Assembly (NCBI RefSeq): GCF_003813865.1
Contig: NZ_RMVG01000006.1
Location: 159,789-223,788, forward strand
Reading direction: 5' to 3'
DNA length: 64,000 nucleotides
Source of the DNA: Candidatus Pantoea deserta
GTDB taxonomy: Bacteria > Pseudomonadota > Gammaproteobacteria > Enterobacterales > Enterobacteriaceae
Made by a program: the position numbers and the translations under genes. Below, in pieces: positions 54,171 through 62,623 of this stretch; within the stretch, counting starts at the first letter, position 1; each line of letters starts with the position of its first letter. The notes below the pieces were generated by a model that made no database searches, was not told the origin of the DNA, and worked only from the letters and a program-made list of their open reading frames with translations.

Positions 54171-55598
54171 ATGCAAACCCTAAAGCACTTCATCAATGGG
54201 CAGTATGTAGCAAATCAGGGAAATGATTTTTTCGATCTGGTCAGTCCGGTGGATGGCGAAATCTATGCGCAGTCGCCCAACGGCGGCAAGGCAGAGGTCG
54301 ATCTTGCCTACGCTGCCGCTGAACAGGCGTTTTCAGTCTGGAAGACGTCGACGCCGGCAGAGAGACAAAAAGCGCTGCTTAAATTAGCCGATGAAATCGA
54401 AAGAAACGTCACCCGCCTGGTGGAATGGCAGAGTAAAGAGACCGGGCAGCTCAAACATTTTATCGAGAAAGAGGAGATTGCGGCGTCCTGCGACGCTATC
54501 CGTTTCTTTGCGGGAGCCGCGCGTTGTCTGGAAGGCAAGGCGGCGGGCGAGTACGCTGCCGGGTTTACCTCTGTTATTCGGCGGGAACCGCTTGGCATTG
54601 TCGGTCAGGTCGCGCCCTGGAACTATCCCTTTATGATGGCGGTGTGGAAAATCGCGCCCGCGCTGGCAGCCGGCAATACGGTGGTTCTGAAGCCGAGCGA
54701 CACCACGCCCGTCAGCACGCTTCTCCTTGCCGAGCTGGCCGCGCCGTTTTTCCCCGCTGGCGCGTTTAACGTCGTGCTGGGTAAAGCTGAAACCGGCTCG
54801 CTTGTCGTGTCAAATCCTGTCGCGTCGCTGGTTTCTATTACCGGATCGGTGCGGGCGGGGCTACAGGTTGCGGCCTCAGCCGCCGCCAATCTGACCAAAG
54901 CACATCTTGAGCTAGGCGGTAAAGCGCCGGTGATCGTCTTTGCGGATGCCGATATGGATAAGGCCGTAGAGACGATTACCACCGCCGGTTTTTTTAATGC
55001 TGGCCAGGATTGCACCGCTGCAACGCGCATTCTTGTAGAAGATTCGGCTTATGAGGCGTTTCTTGAAAAACTCGTCGCCAGAACGCGGGAAATCAGGTTC
55101 GGCGCGCCTGACGATCGCGACGCCCTTTACGGCGCGCTAAACAGCCGTAATCAGCTTGAACAGGTCAGCGGTTTTATCGCGCGACTGCCCGCGCACGCCA
55201 AAATTGAAACCGGCGGTTATGCCGGAAAAGGGCCGGGCTACTACTTTGAACCCACCATCATCTCCGGGCTTGAACAGCATGACGAGGCGATACAGCATGA
55301 GGTGTTTGGTCCGGTGATGACCATCCAGCGTTTCTCTGACGAAGCGGACGCCCTGTACAAAGCCAATGACGTGGAGTATGGCCTGGCGGCAAGCGTCTGG
55401 ACCCGTAATCATGGCCGCGCGCAGCGTTTTAGTATCGAACTCGATTTTGGCACGGTGTGGATCAACAACCATATCCCGCTCTGTGCGGAAATGCCGCACG
55501 GCGGATTCAAAAAATCGGGCTATGGCAAGGATCTCTCTTCTTACTCACTGGATGAGTACACCCGTGTAAAACACATCATGTGCGACATCAACCATTAA
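54171..55598 (+). CDS. aldehyde dehydrogenase, gamma-aminobutyraldehyde dehydrogenase-like (PatD type)
   Basis: 475 residues, close to E. coli PatD/YdcW (474). Shared stretches include RFFAGAARCLEGKAAGEY, PWNYPFMMAVWKIAPALAAGNTVVLKPS, LELGGKAPVIVF (catalytic Glu) and NAGQDCTAATR (catalytic Cys). It probably oxidises 4-aminobutyraldehyde to GABA, linking the FAD oxidase to GabT. The ATG at 54171 has GGAGAAGG just upstream. An in-frame ATG 64 codons earlier would add a non-homologous stretch. A palindrome overlaps the promoter. The SnoaL-like gene follows after 9 nt. Confidence 0.85.
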   Translation: MQTLKHFINGQYVANQGNDFFDLVSPVDGEIYAQSPNGGKAEVDLAYAAAEQAFSVWKTSTPAERQKALLKLADEIERNVTRLVEWQSKETGQLKHFIEKEEIAASCDAIRFFAGAARCLEGKAAGEYAAGFTSVIRREPLGIVGQVAPWNYPFMMAVWKIAPALAAGNTVVLKPSDTTPVSTLLLAELAAPFFPAGAFNVVLGKAETGSLVVSNPVASLVSITGSVRAGLQVAASAAANLTKAHLELGGKAPVIVFADADMDKAVETITTAGFFNAGQDCTAATRILVEDSAYEAFLEKLVARTREIRFGAPDDRDALYGALNSRNQLEQVSGFIARLPAHAKIETGGYAGKGPGYYFEPTIISGLEQHDEAIQHEVFGPVMTIQRFSDEADALYKANDVEYGLAASVWTRNHGRAQRFSIELDFGTVWINNHIPLCAEMPHGGFKKSGYGKDLSSYSLDEYTRVKHIMCDINH

Positions 55599-55607
55599 GG
55601 AAGCAAG

Positions 55608-56084
55608 ATGAAATCGATCCAACTCGCTGTGTTCTCACTGGCGCTGATCTCTTCCGGCGTCATGGCAGAAGCGTCGCCTCAGTCCGTAGTAAGCAGCTAT
55701 ATGGCCGCATGGAATGCCCATAGCGCCTCGCAGGCCGCGCGTTATCTGGCGAACGATGTCGTTTATTACGATGCGGCCACCGGTTCACCGGTTAAAGGCA
55801 AAGAGAAGGCGGAAAAAGAGGTCATTGGCGCGTTTATCCGCGCGGTGCCCGATTTGCAGTGGAAGATGACCAGTCAGCCCGTTTATAACCAGGATACTAT
55901 CGCGTTCCAGTGGCAGTTTTCAGGGAAAAATTCAGGCGAATGGGCAGGCGCGCCTGCCACCAACAACGACATCAAGTTTGAAGGCGTCAGCTTTATCAAA
56001 GTTGTTGACGGGAAAATCGCCTGGCAGGGCGACTATTATGATTCTAAAAAGCTAGAGGCTGAACTGCAAAAAGCTAAACCTTAA
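55608..56084 (+). CDS. periplasmic SnoaL/NTF2-like protein
   Basis: 158 residues. A signal peptide (MKSIQLAVFSLALISSGVMA) precedes a SnoaL-like ester cyclase/NTF2 fold: VVSSYMAAWNAHSASQAARYLANDVVYYDAAT ... GVSFIKVVDGKIAWQGDYYD. The fold binds or converts small hydrophobic ligands, and no reaction can be assigned. AGGAAG lies before the ATG. It is probably co-transcribed with the dehydrogenase. The link to polyamine use is unclear. Confidence 0.8.
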   Translation: MKSIQLAVFSLALISSGVMAEASPQSVVSSYMAAWNAHSASQAARYLANDVVYYDAATGSPVKGKEKAEKEVIGAFIRAVPDLQWKMTSQPVYNQDTIAFQWQFSGKNSGEWAGAPATNNDIKFEGVSFIKVVDGKIAWQGDYYDSKKLEAELQKAKP

Positions 56085-56099
56085 TCGCGCGGGGCCATT

Positions 56100-56125
56100 C
56101 TTCTCCACGCGCGGGCGTGGAGAAG
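56100..56125 (+). terminator. 11-bp hairpin with GCGG tetraloop
   Basis: CTTCTCCACGC (56100-56110) pairs perfectly with GCGTGGAGAAG (56115-56125). It follows the SnoaL-like stop by 15 nt. No T-tract. Confidence 0.5.
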
Positions 56126-56285
56126 CGTTATCGGTCGCTGAGGTCAATACGGCCGATATGCGATGCCTTACACAATCGAATCGACTTCACACCGTAGTAG
56201 ATTATGGGGCGGCTCTGGCCGCCCTATCTCCACTGAGATTCTACGCACAGCTTGATTTTCGTTGTGCTGAGACAGCGATTATTCG

Positions 56286-56477
56286 CTATTTTCCTCGCTC
56301 ACAATAAAGCACGCCGCCACGTGATTTTTCGCTGGCTTTGGTCTCGACGATCGACACCACCACGCGATCGCGCTCTACGCCGAAACTCTCTACTACAGCT
56401 TCAGTGATCTTAACCATCAGGGTTTTCTTCTGCTCGGCAGAACGGCCTTCTACCGCATAAACCACAATTTCAGGCAT
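56286..56477 (-). CDS. 4-oxalocrotonate tautomerase-family protein from internal start (in-frame within the aldolase gene)
   Basis: 63 residues starting Met-Pro at 56477, the standard size and N-terminus of 4-OT family tautomerases, in which Pro1 is the catalytic base after Met removal. AGAGGAGAAG ends 3 nt before the ATG, so independent initiation is plausible. It reads in the same frame as the upstream aldolase, so the same DNA would encode both a fusion and a free enzyme. The substrate is not known. Members act on unsaturated keto acids from aromatic ring cleavage, which fits the aromatic theme nearby. Confidence 0.65.
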   Translation of the reverse strand: MPEIVVYAVEGRSAEQKKTLMVKITEAVVESFGVERDRVVVSIVETKASEKSRGGVLYCERGK

Positions 56478-57080
56478 TCTCTTCTCCTCTTGTGAATTCA
56501 TGCCAAATGGCTTCAGCATGAAATAGAGTCTGGCGGTCTCTTCGAGCTCTTCGGCGTTGAATACCGCTTCACGAATATCTTTGCCTGAAATAATTGGGCC
56601 GTGATTAGCCAGCAGTTTCGAATTATGTTCAGCAGCGAGTTTTTCTACCTCTTCGGCTATTACCGGCGATCCGGGAGGAAGGTAACGCACCACCGGCAGT
56701 TTGCCGACGCGCATCACCTGGTAAGGCGTAATCGGCGGCAGCGCATTCTCATTATCCAGTCCAGGCAGGCAGGAGAGGGCTGTCAGCCACGGCGAATGCA
56801 GATGCACGATGCCGCCGCACTGTGGACGCTGACGGTAGATCGCCAGATGCATCAGGATCTCCTTCGACGCCTTCTCTCCCGCCAGTAGCTCGCCTGTCAT
56901 CGTCACTTTGCTCAGCGTGTCGGGATCCAGATCGCCGAAGCTGGAGTTGGTCGGCGTCGCCAGTACATTGCCGTCTGGCAGCTTCAGGCTGATATTACCC
57001 GCGCCGCCGCTGCTGTAGCCGCGTTGATACATTGATCGGGCGTAGCGCACCAGATCCTGGCGCAGTTGAGATTCACTCAT
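56286..57080 (-). CDS. OtnC-like class II aldolase fused in frame to a 4-oxalocrotonate tautomerase domain
   Basis: 264 residues. Residues about 1-193 match OtnC/YgbL (3-oxo-tetronate 4-phosphate decarboxylase, class II aldolase fold): GYSSGGAGNISLKLPDGNVLATPT, the metal motif HLHSPW, LLANHGPI and EELEETARLYF. Residues 202-264 are a complete 4-OT-type tautomerase beginning Met-Pro-Glu-Ile (EIVVYAVEGRSAEQKKTLM). There is no stop between them. The tautomerase normally needs a free N-terminal proline, and an SD sequence precedes that Met, so two products are likely. The aldolase start overlaps the end of an otnK remnant. Without OtnK, the original tetronate pathway is broken. Confidence 0.8.
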   Translation of the reverse strand: MSESQLRQDLVRYARSMYQRGYSSGGAGNISLKLPDGNVLATPTNSSFGDLDPDTLSKVTMTGELLAGEKASKEILMHLAIYRQRPQCGGIVHLHSPWLTALSCLPGLDNENALPPITPYQVMRVGKLPVVRYLPPGSPVIAEEVEKLAAEHNSKLLANHGPIISGKDIREAVFNAEELEETARLYFMLKPFGMNSQEEKRMPEIVVYAVEGRSAEQKKTLMVKITEAVVESFGVERDRVVVSIVETKASEKSRGGVLYCERGK

Positions 57081-57249
57081 GGAAAGACTCCTGTGCCTTC
57101 AGGAAAAAGTCACTGTTGCCAAAGTTGCCGGATTTGAGGATCACCCATTTCCGTTCATCAAGAACCTGCGTCCAGGGCACGCCGGGTGCGACGGCGTCGC
57201 CTATAACCATGCCGCGAATATGCAGTCCCTGCGTGACGGCGCCGGAGGT
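57073..57249 (-). pseudogene. otnK: 3' remnant of otnK (3-oxo-tetronate kinase)
   Basis: Fifty-eight codons encode a recognisable OtnK/YgbK C-terminus: TSGAVTQGLHIRGMVIGDAVAPGVPW, then VILKSGNFGNSDFFLKAQESFHE. An in-frame stop lies just upstream, and the DNA beyond it is a ubiD remnant, so about 350 N-terminal residues are lost. Its stop overlaps the aldolase start (ATGAGTGA), the intact otnK-otnC coupling. Confidence 0.75.
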
Positions 57250-57265
57250 TTATAGAACGACATCG

Positions 57266-57409
57266 CTACGCGCGTGACTGGATTTCATAGCTGCGGCAGG
57301 TAATCGCGCTCCGTTTAAGATCATCGTCCACCTCGCGATGGGCATTCATAATGTCACCCATGGCGTCGAGGACACTAATAAAGCTGTGTAGATCACTGTA
57401 ATATTTCAT
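57266..57409 (-). pseudogene. 5' remnant of a UbiD-family aromatic decarboxylase gene
   Basis: Forty-seven codons (MKYYSDLHSFISVLDAMGDI, then REVDDDLKRSAITCRSYE) match the N-terminus of UbiD-family phenolic acid decarboxylases, such as gallate, vanillate or 4-hydroxybenzoate decarboxylase large subunits. It then stops and is joined to otnK DNA. More than 400 residues are missing. It starts 10 nt after the ubiX remnant, the normal subunit order. Confidence 0.65.
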
Positions 57410-57419
57410 CAGGCTCTGC

Positions 57420-57740
57420 TTACGCCGGAGTTGACATAGTATTCTGCCCGGTCCAGCGATGGGTGTAGTTATTATTCGGGCCAGACTGATCGAGAATGCG
57501 GGACGCTGTATGGTTGACGATATCGTCTGTAGTTGAAGAATAGTTATAGAAGGCAGGCATCGGCGGTAGCATCATCGCGACAGCGCGGGTTAAGGTCAGC
57601 ATGTTTTCCAGATGAATAGCGTTAAGCGGCGTTTCACGCGGGACCATCACCAGCTTGCGCTGCTCTTTCAGGGTGACCGCGGCGGCGCGGGCAATCAGGC
57701 TTTCGCCGTAGCCGCAGCGGATCGCGGCCAGAGTCTTCAT
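57420..57740 (-). pseudogene. N-terminally truncated UbiX-like flavin prenyltransferase (phenolic acid decarboxylase subunit B type)
   Basis: 106 residues match the C-terminal half of UbiX/Pad1-type proteins: SMKTLAAI-like start, RAAAVTLKEQRKLVMVPRETPLNAIHLENMLTLTRA, MMLPPMPAFYNYSSTTDDIVNHTASRILDQ. The FMN-binding N-terminal half (about 80-90 residues) is absent, so the protein cannot be functional. UbiX makes the prenylated FMN needed by UbiD. Its position directly before the ubiD remnant identifies a former aromatic-acid decarboxylase operon. Confidence 0.75.
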
Positions 57741-57932
57741 ATATGAGCGAATAGCAAAACAGCGAAATTTTTCTTACCAGTACCACCTTACCCACAAAAA
57801 GCGGCGTGCTGTGCAAGATAAGCCGCTGCCAAACGGTTTTTACGCGGGGCAGCAGCTGTTCTTTTTATATTAGCGCTTAACTATCGGCAACTGTGTGGCA
57901 ACGTTTTACGTTCTGCGTAAGACTTAGCGTTG

Positions 57933-59552
57933 TTATAGCCGCGGGCCAGCTTGGGCAATACGCGCACCGGCCTCGTTGCCAGTGTACTGTTTGAAGTTTT
58001 TGATAAACAGCTGCGCCAGTCTCTCGGCTGCCTCCTGCCACTGTTCCGGGGATGCCCAGCCGTTACGCGGATCCAGTGTATTCTCATCCACTCCGGCAAT
58101 CTGTTGCGGAATGGCGAGGCCAAATATTGGCAACCTTTCCTCACGCAATGCGCCGGTCTCTCCTTCGAGGATGGCGTTAACGATTTGACGCGTATCTTTC
58201 AGTGACAAACGCTGACCAGCACCGTTCCAGCCAGTATTCACAAGCCACACTTCAGCACCGCTCTGCGCGACCTTCTCCTGCAGCACGTCGGCATACTGTG
58301 TTGGGTGCAGCAGCAGGAAAGCCGCGCCATAGCAGGCGGAAAACGTCGGCGTCGGGGCCGTAATGCCACGTTCAGTGCCAGCCAGCTTGGAGGTAAAACC
58401 GGACAGGAAGTGATACTGCATCTGTTCCGGCGTCAGGCGTGAAACAGGCGGAAGCACCCCGAAGGCATCTGCCGCGAGGAATATGATGCGTGAAGGATGA
58501 CCGGCGCGGGAAACTGGCTGTACGATATTCTCAATATGCGACAGGGGATAGGAGACACGGGTGTTCTCGGTTTTGCTACCATCAGCGTAATCCACGCTGC
58601 CATCTTCCCTGACTACTACGTTTTCAAGCAGCGCGTTACGGCGAATGGCACCATAAATTTCCGGTTCGGACTCAGCTTTCAGATTAATGGTCTTGGCATA
58701 GCAGCCGCCTTCAAAATTGAATACGCCGTCTGCATCCCAACCGTGCTCATCATCGCCAATCAATTGTCGACGCGGATCGGTCGACAGTGTGGTTTTCCCG
58801 GTACCGGAGAGGCCGAAGAACAGCGCCACGTCCCCTTTTTCACCACGGTTTGCTGAACAGTGCATTGAAGCGATACCCTTTAGTGGGAGCAGGTAGTTCA
58901 TTACCGAGAACATCCCTTTTTTCATCTCACCGCCATACCAGGTACCGCCAATCAACTGAATATTTTCGGTCAGGTTGAAAGCAACAAAATTCTCCGAGTT
59001 TAATCCTTGCTCCTGCCACTGCGGATTCACGCAGCCTGCGGCGTTGATCACCGTGAAGTCTGGAGTAAAGTTTGCCAGCTCATCGGCGGTTGGCGCAATA
59101 AACATGTTTTTAACGAAATGCGCCTGCCACGCTACTTCAGTGACAAAACGCACTGCCAGGCGAGTATCGGCGCTAGCGCCGCACCAGGCATCAATGACAT
59201 ACAACGTTTTAGCCGACAGATGTTCAGTGACCAGGGTTTTCAGGTGCGCCCACACGTCAGCAGACATTGGTTTATTATCGTTACGCCCTTGGCCAGCATC
59301 CGCCCACCAAAGAGTATTTCGGGTCAGCTCGTCGCGAACGATGTACTTATCGCGTGGAGAACGACCAGTGAACTCGCCCGTATCAACCGTCACAGCGCCA
59401 GACGTGGTCAGTTTACCGCGAGCCAGACCTTTGCGTTCGGGTGAGATTTCATGCTCGAAGAGTAGTTCATAATCCGGGTTATAGACGATCTCACTGACAT
59501 CGTTGATGCCAAGGTTTGAGAGATGTTGCGTGACATGTTTATTTGCGCTCAT
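57933..59552 (-). CDS. pckA: phosphoenolpyruvate carboxykinase (ATP)
   Basis: 539 residues, full length. ATP-dependent PEPCK motifs: kinase-1 loop [13 protein letters not shown], metal/substrate segment GDDEHGW, and RSPRDKYIV near the N-terminus. It converts oxaloacetate to PEP in gluconeogenesis, which would serve growth on the pyruvate, oxaloacetate and succinate released by the catabolic clusters in this window. The ATG at 59552 has AGGGTAT upstream. An in-frame ATG 13 codons earlier is not conserved. It is divergent from a HypT-like LysR gene. Confidence 0.96.
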   Translation of the reverse strand: MSANKHVTQHLSNLGINDVSEIVYNPDYELLFEHEISPERKGLARGKLTTSGAVTVDTGEFTGRSPRDKYIVRDELTRNTLWWADAGQGRNDNKPMSADVWAHLKTLVTEHLSAKTLYVIDAWCGASADTRLAVRFVTEVAWQAHFVKNMFIAPTADELANFTPDFTVINAAGCVNPQWQEQGLNSENFVAFNLTENIQLIGGTWYGGEMKKGMFSVMNYLLPLKGIASMHCSANRGEKGDVALFFGLSGTGKTTLSTDPRRQLIGDDEHGWDADGVFNFEGGCYAKTINLKAESEPEIYGAIRRNALLENVVVREDGSVDYADGSKTENTRVSYPLSHIENIVQPVSRAGHPSRIIFLAADAFGVLPPVSRLTPEQMQYHFLSGFTSKLAGTERGITAPTPTFSACYGAAFLLLHPTQYADVLQEKVAQSGAEVWLVNTGWNGAGQRLSLKDTRQIVNAILEGETGALREERLPIFGLAIPQQIAGVDENTLDPRNGWASPEQWQEAAERLAQLFIKNFKQYTGNEAGARIAQAGPRL

Positions 59553-59639
59553 AGGATACCCTGACTCATTAGATGAAAGGTAAGGCGGCAATAACCGGCT
59601 CTGTTAAGCTGTGGATAGTAGCACTGGCCATTTGATGCA

Positions 59640-59679
59640 GAAATTGCATATATGCCATCTGTCATGTAGAAAATGCATA
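59640..59679. promoter_or_regulatory. direct repeats in the pckA/LysR divergent promoter region
   Basis: GAAATTGCATA (59640-59650) and GAAAATGCATA (59669-59679) are 29 nt apart, about three helical turns, and the first sits in a GCATATATGC palindrome. Such spacing suits a LysR tetramer. The adjacent LysR protein is the obvious candidate. Confidence 0.45.
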
Positions 59680-59708
59680 GGATTAGGGGCTGAAATCGGA
59701 GCAGAGAA

Positions 59709-60599
59709 GTGCTAAGTAATCTCGAGGTAAAGTGGTTCTATGACGTGATTGCACTGGAAGAGTGCCGCAGCTTTACCCTCGCGGCACAGAAACGGAATAT
59801 TTCGCAATCCTCGTTTAGCAGGAGGATCCAGGCACTGGAAACTACCTTGGGTTTCAGCGTCTTCAACCGTAATGTCAATCCCCCTCAGTTGACCCCACAG
59901 GGCAGGATATTTGTCGGCTATGCCAGAAATATGCTCGACGATATGGACTTCCAGATTAGCCGAATCAAGGGGGAGGATAAGTTGAGGCAGAGCATCCGTA
60001 TTGATGCGGCACCTTCGCTTTCCGTACTGCTACTGCCCGATATATTAGCTGATTACCGTGACAGTCCAGATAAAGTGTTCTTCGTTGAATCGATCAATGT
60101 CAACGATGCGGTCTTTAATCTGAAGGAAGGGAAAAGTGATTTTATCCTCTCTTTTTATAACGAAGAACTGATGAATTACCCGTTTATCAATCATAAAATC
60201 TTCGATTCCGCCCTACATCTCGTCACACCCTGCGATCAGAACGGCAATCCGTTATTCTCATTAAATAGCGAGACGCTGCCGCTGGTTAAATATGCCAATG
60301 ACAGCTATATGGGACGTCAGGTCAATCAGGTGATTGATCGCATACCGAACACCACCTTTATCCTGACATTTGTCTCCTCCATGAGTGAATTGCTGAAAAG
60401 AATGATACTGAAAGGCGATGCGGTTGGCTGGCTACCGGATTACTCTATTCAATATGAGCTGAGAGAAAGGAAGCTCGCGATTATAGACCACAGCCTGACG
60501 CTGAAAATTTCTGCCTATGTTTATCGCTCTGGGGCACGTTTAAATCTTACGGCGGAACGCTTCTGGCGCTATATTAAGGAGCGAAACGTTGAGAGTTGA
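59709..60599 (+). CDS. HypT-like LysR-family transcriptional regulator
   Basis: 296 residues. The N-terminal LysR helix-turn-helix is EVKWFYDVIALEECRSFTLAAQKRNISQSSFSRRIQALE. The overall sequence resembles E. coli HypT/YjiE (hypochlorite-responsive regulator): FNRNVNPPQLTPQGRIF, YSMGR-like NDSYMGRQVNQ, VSSMSELLKRM, GWLPDYSIQYELRE. The similarity is moderate, so it may be a paralogue with another signal. The start is GTG at 59709, with GGAG 7 nt upstream. It is divergent from pckA. Confidence 0.82.
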   Translation: MLSNLEVKWFYDVIALEECRSFTLAAQKRNISQSSFSRRIQALETTLGFSVFNRNVNPPQLTPQGRIFVGYARNMLDDMDFQISRIKGEDKLRQSIRIDAAPSLSVLLLPDILADYRDSPDKVFFVESINVNDAVFNLKEGKSDFILSFYNEELMNYPFINHKIFDSALHLVTPCDQNGNPLFSLNSETLPLVKYANDSYMGRQVNQVIDRIPNTTFILTFVSSMSELLKRMILKGDAVGWLPDYSIQYELRERKLAIIDHSLTLKISAYVYRSGARLNLTAERFWRYIKERNVES

Positions 60600-60801
60600 T
60601 GGGGAGTATTTGCAAATATTATGTCCCTGCTGTTCAGAGCGATCCTTTTCAGGCGCAAAAATATCGCTCCCGGTGCTGATCTTTCTTTTACAACGCAGAC
60701 CTCAAATGGCAGCTGATTATATACACTGATCTTTCGGATGATGAAGCTCAACGTCAAGCAGAGCATAGCCTTCCTGCATCGCTAAATCGAACCTGTAATT
60801 A

Positions 60802-60823
60802 CGCTGCAGCTAACCCTGCAGCG
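60802..60823 (-). terminator. hairpin after the tannase gene
   Basis: CGCTGCAG (60802-60809) pairs with CTGCAGCG (60816-60823). It lies 10 nt past the tannase stop on the minus strand, without a T-tract. Confidence 0.45.
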
Positions 60824-60832
60824 CATCTTCAA

Positions 60833-62623
60833 CTATTGCTGGACAGTTAATTTGCCGTCTGAAACCTTATAGTTTTTCTGGTTATTCGGGCCGAGCATGT
60901 TGCTGACAGGTTTGTTCAGAATAAGTGTTTTGTAATCCTCTGACTTCACCGCATGGTAGCTGGCGGCATTACTGGCGTCCCCTTTACCGTTATACTCAGC
61001 AATAAAGGGATAGGGGAAGACGGGGCGGCTATAAAGCACTTTAGATACTGGTTCAGCCACAGGTATGCTGGGCTTCTGCATGCCATGAAATTGCACTGAA
61101 GCGTCTTCACCTTTCGGTTTTGCTCTTTCCGGGCCAGGCGGCATGGCGGGCATGGTGGCATCATGTTCAGTTTTGCCCGCAACAAGTTTATCCGGTGCAA
61201 CGCCATGCTCGGTCCAGTTCATCAGAGCCGTCAGTAAATCAACCTGATCGGGGCCTTCTCCATTACCGCAATGTGCGACGCCCGGCAGCAGAAAAAGTCT
61301 CATAAAACTGTCTACCTTTTCCGCACCCATAAATTTTTGCACACCGTTAAAATAGGCGATGGTGCCTGCCGGGGAGATGGAATCATCTGCAAGGCCATGC
61401 CAGACAATAAGCTTACCGCCCGCCGCCCTGAAAGGCTTCAGATTAGTATTAGTCGCGTTATAAAGTGGGGCAAGCTCGGCAATCCTGGAGAAATTTTGGC
61501 TGTTAAATTCAAAATCACCTACCTTAGACAGCTTCTGTTTACTGCCAGGCAGTAAAACATATTGCAGCGCAGGAAGGGCCATCATTTCAGACATAGAGCT
61601 GCCGGTTGGCGACGCAGGTACCGGCCAGCGCAGCTCTGAACCAATCGGCAGGCCAGTCGGGACATATTGCTCGCCGTTTTGCCCGCGGGCACCACGATAG
61701 AGTTTTTCCACCACATCCAGCTCTTCAGCTGTCAGACAGTCGCTTTTATCAGCCTGTTCAGGCTCACATTGTTTGATCCAGCTGCGAGAGAAAGTACATG
61801 CGTAAGGGTTTTGCAGAATGCCGTCTTTCTGGCCTGAAAACGTTGGACAATGTGTGACAGCCGCCTGATGAATCAGTGCAAGTCTGTTCTGAAGCAGGAC
61901 TGGCGTACCGTCAGCACGAAGATTCGCGGTCACGTTCCAGCCGTGATAAAAGGAGTTTTGTGTAGAGAACCAAGCCGCGGGCGCGCCTGCGCTAATGCCA
62001 TTGAAATCGTGCGGATAGCGTTGCGCTTCCATAAGCGCTTCTCGCCCGCCATCTGAACACCCCATAAAGTAAGCATATTTTTGCGGTTGTCCGTAATAAG
62101 CTTTGATCAGCGCTTTGGTAAACTGTGCGGTAATGTGATTCGCCCGATAAGCAAAGTCGATTCGCTTCTGTGGATCCTCTGCCCATGAAGCATCCATCAT
62201 GGTTCCGGCATGCCCCATATTAGTTGCGGTGACGACGAATTCCCCGTTCATCGCTGGCACGCATCCACTGGCATTAGAGAGGCTGAGGTTAATATTGCCG
62301 CAAAGGCCGCCGCAGCCCACTTGCAGCATCCGCTGCGTCCAGTGAGCCTGCGGCAATGCCACCTCAACGCCAGTCTCAGGAGAGAGTGTGGCGCTAATTT
62401 TACAGAATGTGCCCTGTGCCGTTTTCAGCTCTGTTGCATCATTGATTTTAACTTCAGCATCAATTCCTTTGCTAAAACTGAGTGCACCGAGCTGGGCACA
62501 TGAATAAACGGGTTTTACTACAGGCAGAGATTGCGCGGCTGATGCCGCAGAAAGAAGAGTAAAAAACAGGCTTAAGGTACAAAACGCCAGGATAAATTTA
62601 ATACACTGGGTATAAGTATGCAT
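60833..62623 (-). CDS. secreted tannase / feruloyl esterase family enzyme
   Basis: 596 residues with a long signal peptide (CIKFILAFCTLSLFFTLLSAASA). It shows the CS-D-HC arrangement of the tannase/feruloyl esterase family: Cys189-Ser190 in GCSDGG, Asp413 in HGLADDS and His451-Cys452 in GVAHCGNG, where the two cysteines next to Ser and His form a disulfide. It hydrolyses galloyl or feruloyl esters outside the cytoplasm, releasing gallate or ferulate. The start at 62623 (AGGA upstream) gives a compact signal peptide. ATGs 9-10 codons earlier are possible. Single gene. Its product gallate would feed the gal cluster. Confidence 0.9.
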   Translation of the reverse strand: MHTYTQCIKFILAFCTLSLFFTLLSAASAAQSLPVVKPVYSCAQLGALSFSKGIDAEVKINDATELKTAQGTFCKISATLSPETGVEVALPQAHWTQRMLQVGCGGLCGNINLSLSNASGCVPAMNGEFVVTATNMGHAGTMMDASWAEDPQKRIDFAYRANHITAQFTKALIKAYYGQPQKYAYFMGCSDGGREALMEAQRYPHDFNGISAGAPAAWFSTQNSFYHGWNVTANLRADGTPVLLQNRLALIHQAAVTHCPTFSGQKDGILQNPYACTFSRSWIKQCEPEQADKSDCLTAEELDVVEKLYRGARGQNGEQYVPTGLPIGSELRWPVPASPTGSSMSEMMALPALQYVLLPGSKQKLSKVGDFEFNSQNFSRIAELAPLYNATNTNLKPFRAAGGKLIVWHGLADDSISPAGTIAYFNGVQKFMGAEKVDSFMRLFLLPGVAHCGNGEGPDQVDLLTALMNWTEHGVAPDKLVAGKTEHDATMPAMPPGPERAKPKGEDASVQFHGMQKPSIPVAEPVSKVLYSRPVFPYPFIAEYNGKGDASNAASYHAVKSEDYKTLILNKPVSNMLGPNNQKNYKVSDGKLTVQQ

